Below, piece after piece: positions 5,334 through 7,408 of a DNA stretch of 7,408 nt. The position numbers were made by a program, and so were the translations under genes. The notes below the pieces were generated by a model. It had not been told where the DNA came from. It was given only the letters and a program-made list of their open reading frames with translations, and did no database searches. Source of the DNA: Flemingiibacterium sp045644145 (GTDB lineage Bacteria > Bacillota > Clostridia > Oscillospirales > CAG-272); contig JAZRGK010000007.1 in NCBI GenBank assembly GCA_045644145.1, positions 1 through 7,408 on the forward strand. Direction: 5' to 3'. Position 1 is the first letter of the stretch. The number at the start of each line of letters is the position of its first letter.

Positions 5334-6494
5334 TCACTCCCTTATCATAATGTTTTTCATCATATTGCTTACCACATCAGAGGCATTCTTCTGCATATCG
5401 GCGGTTACATGCGTGTAAGTATCAAGCGTGAAGCTTGCGTTGGTGTGACCGAGTATGCCGGATAGAGTTTTGGCATCAACGCCGCCCTGCATCGCATGAG
5501 TTGCGAAAGTGTGTCGCAGGTCATGGAAGCGTATCATCGGAAGCTCGGCGCGCTTTAGAATCGCTTTCAACTTCCGATAAGCCGCGGCAGGACTGATTGG
5601 ATACTCGGGATGAAACAAATTCGGAAATATCCATTCGCTTATCGCTGTCTTCTGCCGTATGCGAAGCATCTCGATCACGCTTTTCGGTAATGTGATGCTC
5701 CGCATACCTTTATCGGTCTTGGTTTCACCAATATTTACTCCGCCGCCTTTCTTGACTGATACCGATCTCTGCACGCGAAGTTTGCCAGTATTAAAATCGA
5801 GATCGCTCCATTTGAGTCCGCATATTTCACCGCGGCGGAGTCCGGTCATTATCTCTACATAGAAGAAATCGCTCCAGTATTCCTCTTTTTTGATAGCTTC
5901 GAGGAATGTATCAAGCTGACTGTCGCAGAGTATCTGCTTTTCCGCGTAATTGCATTTGGGAATCGCCGTACCGTTAGTCGGATTGCTCGGTATCAGATGC
6001 TCCCGAACCGCCGCATCCAAAGCTTGATGTAACAGCATGTGCACCTTGCGCACCACGCTGTCAGATAGCGTGTGCCCGAGTGTGGGATGCTCATGTACTC
6101 TGCCCTCGGTTTTGACTTTGTTGTATAGCTTCTGAATATCAACGGTTTTGAGCGCCGACAGTTGCTTGTCCCCCATGAAGCGTTTGATTTGATTGTTTGC
6201 GAGATCACGGTAGGCTTCAAGCGTTGATTCTCTGACCGTGAATGTCATGTACTCCGTCAGCCACTTATCGAGCCACTCACCGAGTGTCATGCTACTTTTT
6301 TCGTTAAGCTCTACGCCTGCGTATGTTTCTTTGAGCGCGTTCAGCTTCGGCATCAGCTCGCTCTGCGTATTCGCGAGGACGTTTTTGTATATCGGCTTGC
6401 CGTTAGCTTTGTGTCCTACTGTTATGCGGCCTTCCCAACGTCCGTCCGTACGCCTTCGTATCATGCCGTCGCCGTTTGGTCTTCGTTTTGCGAT
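5334..6494 (-). CDS. tyrosine recombinase (integrase), upstream member of a tandem pair
   Basis: This protein would be 386 residues if it starts at the ATC codon at 6494. It has an N-terminal arm-type domain (KRRPNGDGM, DGRWEGRITVGHK, NGKPIYKNV), a core-binding domain and a catalytic domain with R220 (TGLRRGE), a lysine near 259 (ETKTDKG), H324 and R327 (HDLRHTFA), H350 (LGH) and Y360 (DTYTH). It ends shortly after the tyrosine without the long tail of its neighbour. The first standard start is ATG 6464 (376 residues), but it has no Shine-Dalgarno and would remove the family's usual M-A-K-R-R-P-N-G opening. AAAGGAG (6509-6503) lies 8 bases before ATC 6494, which stands where that Met belongs. 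Non-AUG initiation is therefore inferred. The gene lies 93 bp after the relaxase stop in the same direction and is followed immediately by the second recombinase. Confidence 0.88.
   Translation of the reverse strand: MAKRRPNGDGMIRRRTDGRWEGRITVGHKANGKPIYKNVLANTQSELMPKLNALKETYAGVELNEKSSMTLGEWLDKWLTEYMTFTVRESTLEAYRDLANNQIKRFMGDKQLSALKTVDIQKLYNKVKTEGRVHEHPTLGHTLSDSVVRKVHMLLHQALDAAVREHLIPSNPTNGTAIPKCNYAEKQILCDSQLDTFLEAIKKEEYWSDFFYVEIMTGLRRGEICGLKWSDLDFNTGKLRVQRSVSVKKGGGVNIGETKTDKGMRSITLPKSVIEMLRIRQKTAISEWIFPNLFHPEYPISPAAAYRKLKAILKRAELPMIRFHDLRHTFATHAMQGGVDAKTLSGILGHTNASFTLDTYTHVTADMQKNASDVVSNMMKNIMIRE
5337..5343 (-). promoter_or_regulatory. ribosome binding site of the downstream recombinase, inside the end of the upstream one
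   Basis: AAGGGAG is encoded by the last codons of the upstream recombinase (ATA-AGG-GAG-TGA). It lies 6 bases before ATC 5330 and 9 before ATA 5327. This supports a start at one of these codons by termination-reinitiation rather than at TTG 5213, which is more than 110 bases away. Confidence 0.6.
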
Positions 6495-6520
6495 AGTATC
6501 ATCTCCTTTTGCTTTTTCAT
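6461..6520 (-). CDS. possible 19-codon leader peptide overlapping the upstream recombinase
   Basis: ATG 6520 opens a 19-codon frame (MKKQKEMILS and on to ATA) whose TGA (6463-6461) overlaps the in-frame ATG 6464 of the recombinase as ATGA. The leader frame spans the AAAGGAG site and the proposed ATC start. It has no convincing Shine-Dalgarno of its own. It could couple translation to ATG 6464, or be a chance frame in a 60-bp stretch. Confidence 0.2.
   Translation of the reverse strand: MKKQKEMILSQNEDQTATA
6503..6509 (-). promoter_or_regulatory. ribosome binding site of the upstream recombinase
   Basis: AAAGGAG lies 8 bases before ATC 6494, optimal spacing for a start there and far too distant (38 bases) for ATG 6464. 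It is the main sequence argument for the non-AUG start. Confidence 0.6.
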
Positions 6521-6536
6521 ACTACACAATACCACA

Positions 6537-6560
6537 TCTCGCCGGATTTATCCAGCGAGA
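6537..6560. repeat. inverted repeat between relaxase and recombinase genes
   Basis: TCTCGC (6537-6542) pairs with GCGAGA (6555-6560). Inside it, GGAT (6544-6547) pairs with ATCC (6550-6553) across TT, with one C-A mismatch between the arms. Flanking bases (ACACAATACCACA on the left, ATGGTGTTGT on the right) are also roughly complementary, extending the symmetry to about 50 bp. No T run follows on the minus strand, so it is a poor terminator. An operator, an accessory recombination site or a transfer-related site are alternatives. Confidence 0.45.
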
Positions 6561-6587
6561 ATGGTGTTGTTATCAGAAAGTTTTCAA

Positions 6588-7408
6588 TCAAACCATCGAC
6601 ATCTCCCCGCGCTTCTTCTGCTCGATCTCTCGCTTTAACTTGGAATCCACCACGGGAGCCTTGCTGTCTTCCATCGCCGAACTGGTATCGATGATGCTGC
6701 CGGCGTGGCGCATCAGGGAGGTGATGTATCCGCCAAACTTCGGCGGAAGCGGAGCATTGTTTTTGCCGGTGGCGGTTTTCTTCGCCTCGGTCAGCTCGTC
6801 ATCGCTCATCTTCTCACCGTAATGCACCGCGATGTTCACCACCGCGTTGCGGATGGATTTGAATTCCTTGTTCTCCTCAATGGGAATTTTGATCGGTTTC
6901 GCATCGGTATGGGTGCGGCTGATCTCGCATTTGCACTTGTACCAGAGATCATACAGCTCGGCAAGATCCGGCTGCACGGCGAGGAGATTGACGATCTCGT
7001 TGACGATTTTCTTCGTGTTTTTATCAAGATAGCCGTACTGCTTTTTGCCTTTTGCCTTCTTCAGCCGCCCGGTCAACTCGAGAAGCAGCAACTCCATCGG
7101 CGGACAGCGGTAGGAATGCCGCGAGAATTCCTCTACGATCTCCCGCATCCGTTCCCGATACCTTGCGCGAAGATCGTCGCGGATGCGTGTCTGCTCATCG
7201 TAGATGGAGATGAGATCCTGCCTGAAGATGTCGCCGGCAATCGTTCGCTTGATGCTTTCGATGCCAACCTTGCTCAAGTATGGCTCTGTCGGATGTGTCG
7301 ACCACACCAGCATATGCACATGAGGATGATCCTCTTTGTCATGGTACGCCGCGTACCAACGAAGATTTCCCGGCGAGATCCTCATCGCCTGCGCGATATC
7401 ATTTCGCC
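6588..7408 (-). CDS. MobP-type relaxase, C-terminal part (5' end outside window)
   Basis: The frame stays open through the right edge: residues R-N-D-I-A-Q-A precede the ATG at 7385, so that ATG is internal and the gene is cut by the window. About 272 residues are visible. Near the start, WYAAYHDKEDHPHVHMLVW carries the histidine cluster (HPHVHM) that binds the catalytic metal in relaxases. The rest (TIAGDIFRQDL, DEQTRIRDDLRARYRERM, then a helical charged region) resembles MobP3-like clostridial relaxases as I remember them. The nicking tyrosine would be in the missing N-terminus. The protein nicks oriT and leads the DNA strand during conjugative transfer. It is GC-richer than the rest of the window. 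It ends at TGA 6590-6588, 93 bp before the recombinase pair. Confidence 0.8.
   Translation of the reverse strand, partial: RNDIAQAMRISPGNLRWYAAYHDKEDHPHVHMLVWSTHPTEPYLSKVGIESIKRTIAGDIFRQDLISIYDEQTRIRDDLRARYRERMREIVEEFSRHSYRCPPMELLLLELTGRLKKAKGKKQYGYLDKNTKKIVNEIVNLLAVQPDLAELYDLWYKCKCEISRTHTDAKPIKIPIEENKEFKSIRNAVVNIAVHYGEKMSDDELTEAKKTATGKNNAPLPPKFGGYITSLMRHAGSIIDTSSAMEDSKAPVVDSKLKREIEQKKRGEMSMV

Larger units (their letters stand above)
183..7408. mobile_element. integrative mobilisable element, left end (right end outside window)
   Basis: From tRNA-Val onward every gene is of mobile-element type: an integrase tail fragment, a two-gene cargo, two tandem tyrosine recombinases and a MobP-type relaxase fragment. 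No chromosomal housekeeping gene is seen after position 182. Base composition changes in blocks: AT-rich in the 691-3857 cargo, intermediate in the recombinases and GC-richer in the relaxase, which suggests a mosaic. No type IV secretion genes are visible, so IME versus full ICE cannot be decided. The left boundary assumes attachment in tRNA-Val. Confidence 0.65.

Noticed and set aside
6238..6822. Plus-strand open frame of 194 codons
   Set aside because: It lies antisense to the start of a recombinase and the end of the relaxase, with low-complexity Ser/Phe-rich composition and no family resemblance. It is a shadow of the real genes.
1..7408. CRISPR array, riboswitch or retron-type RNA
   Set aside because: No regularly spaced repeats, no reverse transcriptase and no recognisable riboswitch fold were found on either strand.

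Overview
The window looks like the left end of an integrative, mobilisable element (IME or ICE) in a Firmicutes genome, most likely a clostridial gut-type bacterium. Three things suggest this: tRNA genes with encoded CCA ends, strong AAGGAG-type ribosome sites, and arm-domain tyrosine recombinases beside a MobP-type relaxase of a kind common in Clostridia. The host itself cannot be named from this sequence.

Layout from left to right. Positions 1-182 are chromosomal: the 3' part of tRNA-Pro(UGG), a hairpin, and a complete tRNA-Val(GAC), whose 3' end is the probable integration site. A strong terminator follows at 186-212. Positions 342-690 (minus strand) hold only the C-terminal tail of a tyrosine recombinase. 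Positions 691-3857 are an AT-rich cargo on the plus strand: a promoter with possible operators, an FRG-domain protein (904-2007) and an AIPR-family protein (2030-3829), ended by a hairpin shared with the convergent integrase. Positions 3891-6494 (minus strand) hold two tandem, tightly coupled tyrosine recombinases. Positions 6588-7408 (minus strand) hold the C-terminal part of a relaxase whose start lies outside the window.

How the parts fit. Relaxase, upstream recombinase and downstream recombinase run in one direction and form the mobility module. The FRG/AIPR pair points the other way, has its own promoter and is more AT-rich, as expected of a separately acquired defence-type cargo. The AIPR family is named for abortive phage infection and FRG proteins are recurrent in defence islands, so the pair is a candidate two-gene antiphage system. 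I do not recall a characterised system of exactly this make-up.

The most unusual points are these. (1) The cargo is bracketed by two diverged direct copies of the same integrase 3' end (358-690 and 3910-4242), which align without gaps at an offset of 3552. (2) The downstream recombinase carries an arm-type DNA-binding domain at both ends. (3) Both recombinases have an isoleucine codon (ATA or ATC) exactly where the family's initiator Met should be, each behind a good Shine-Dalgarno sequence.
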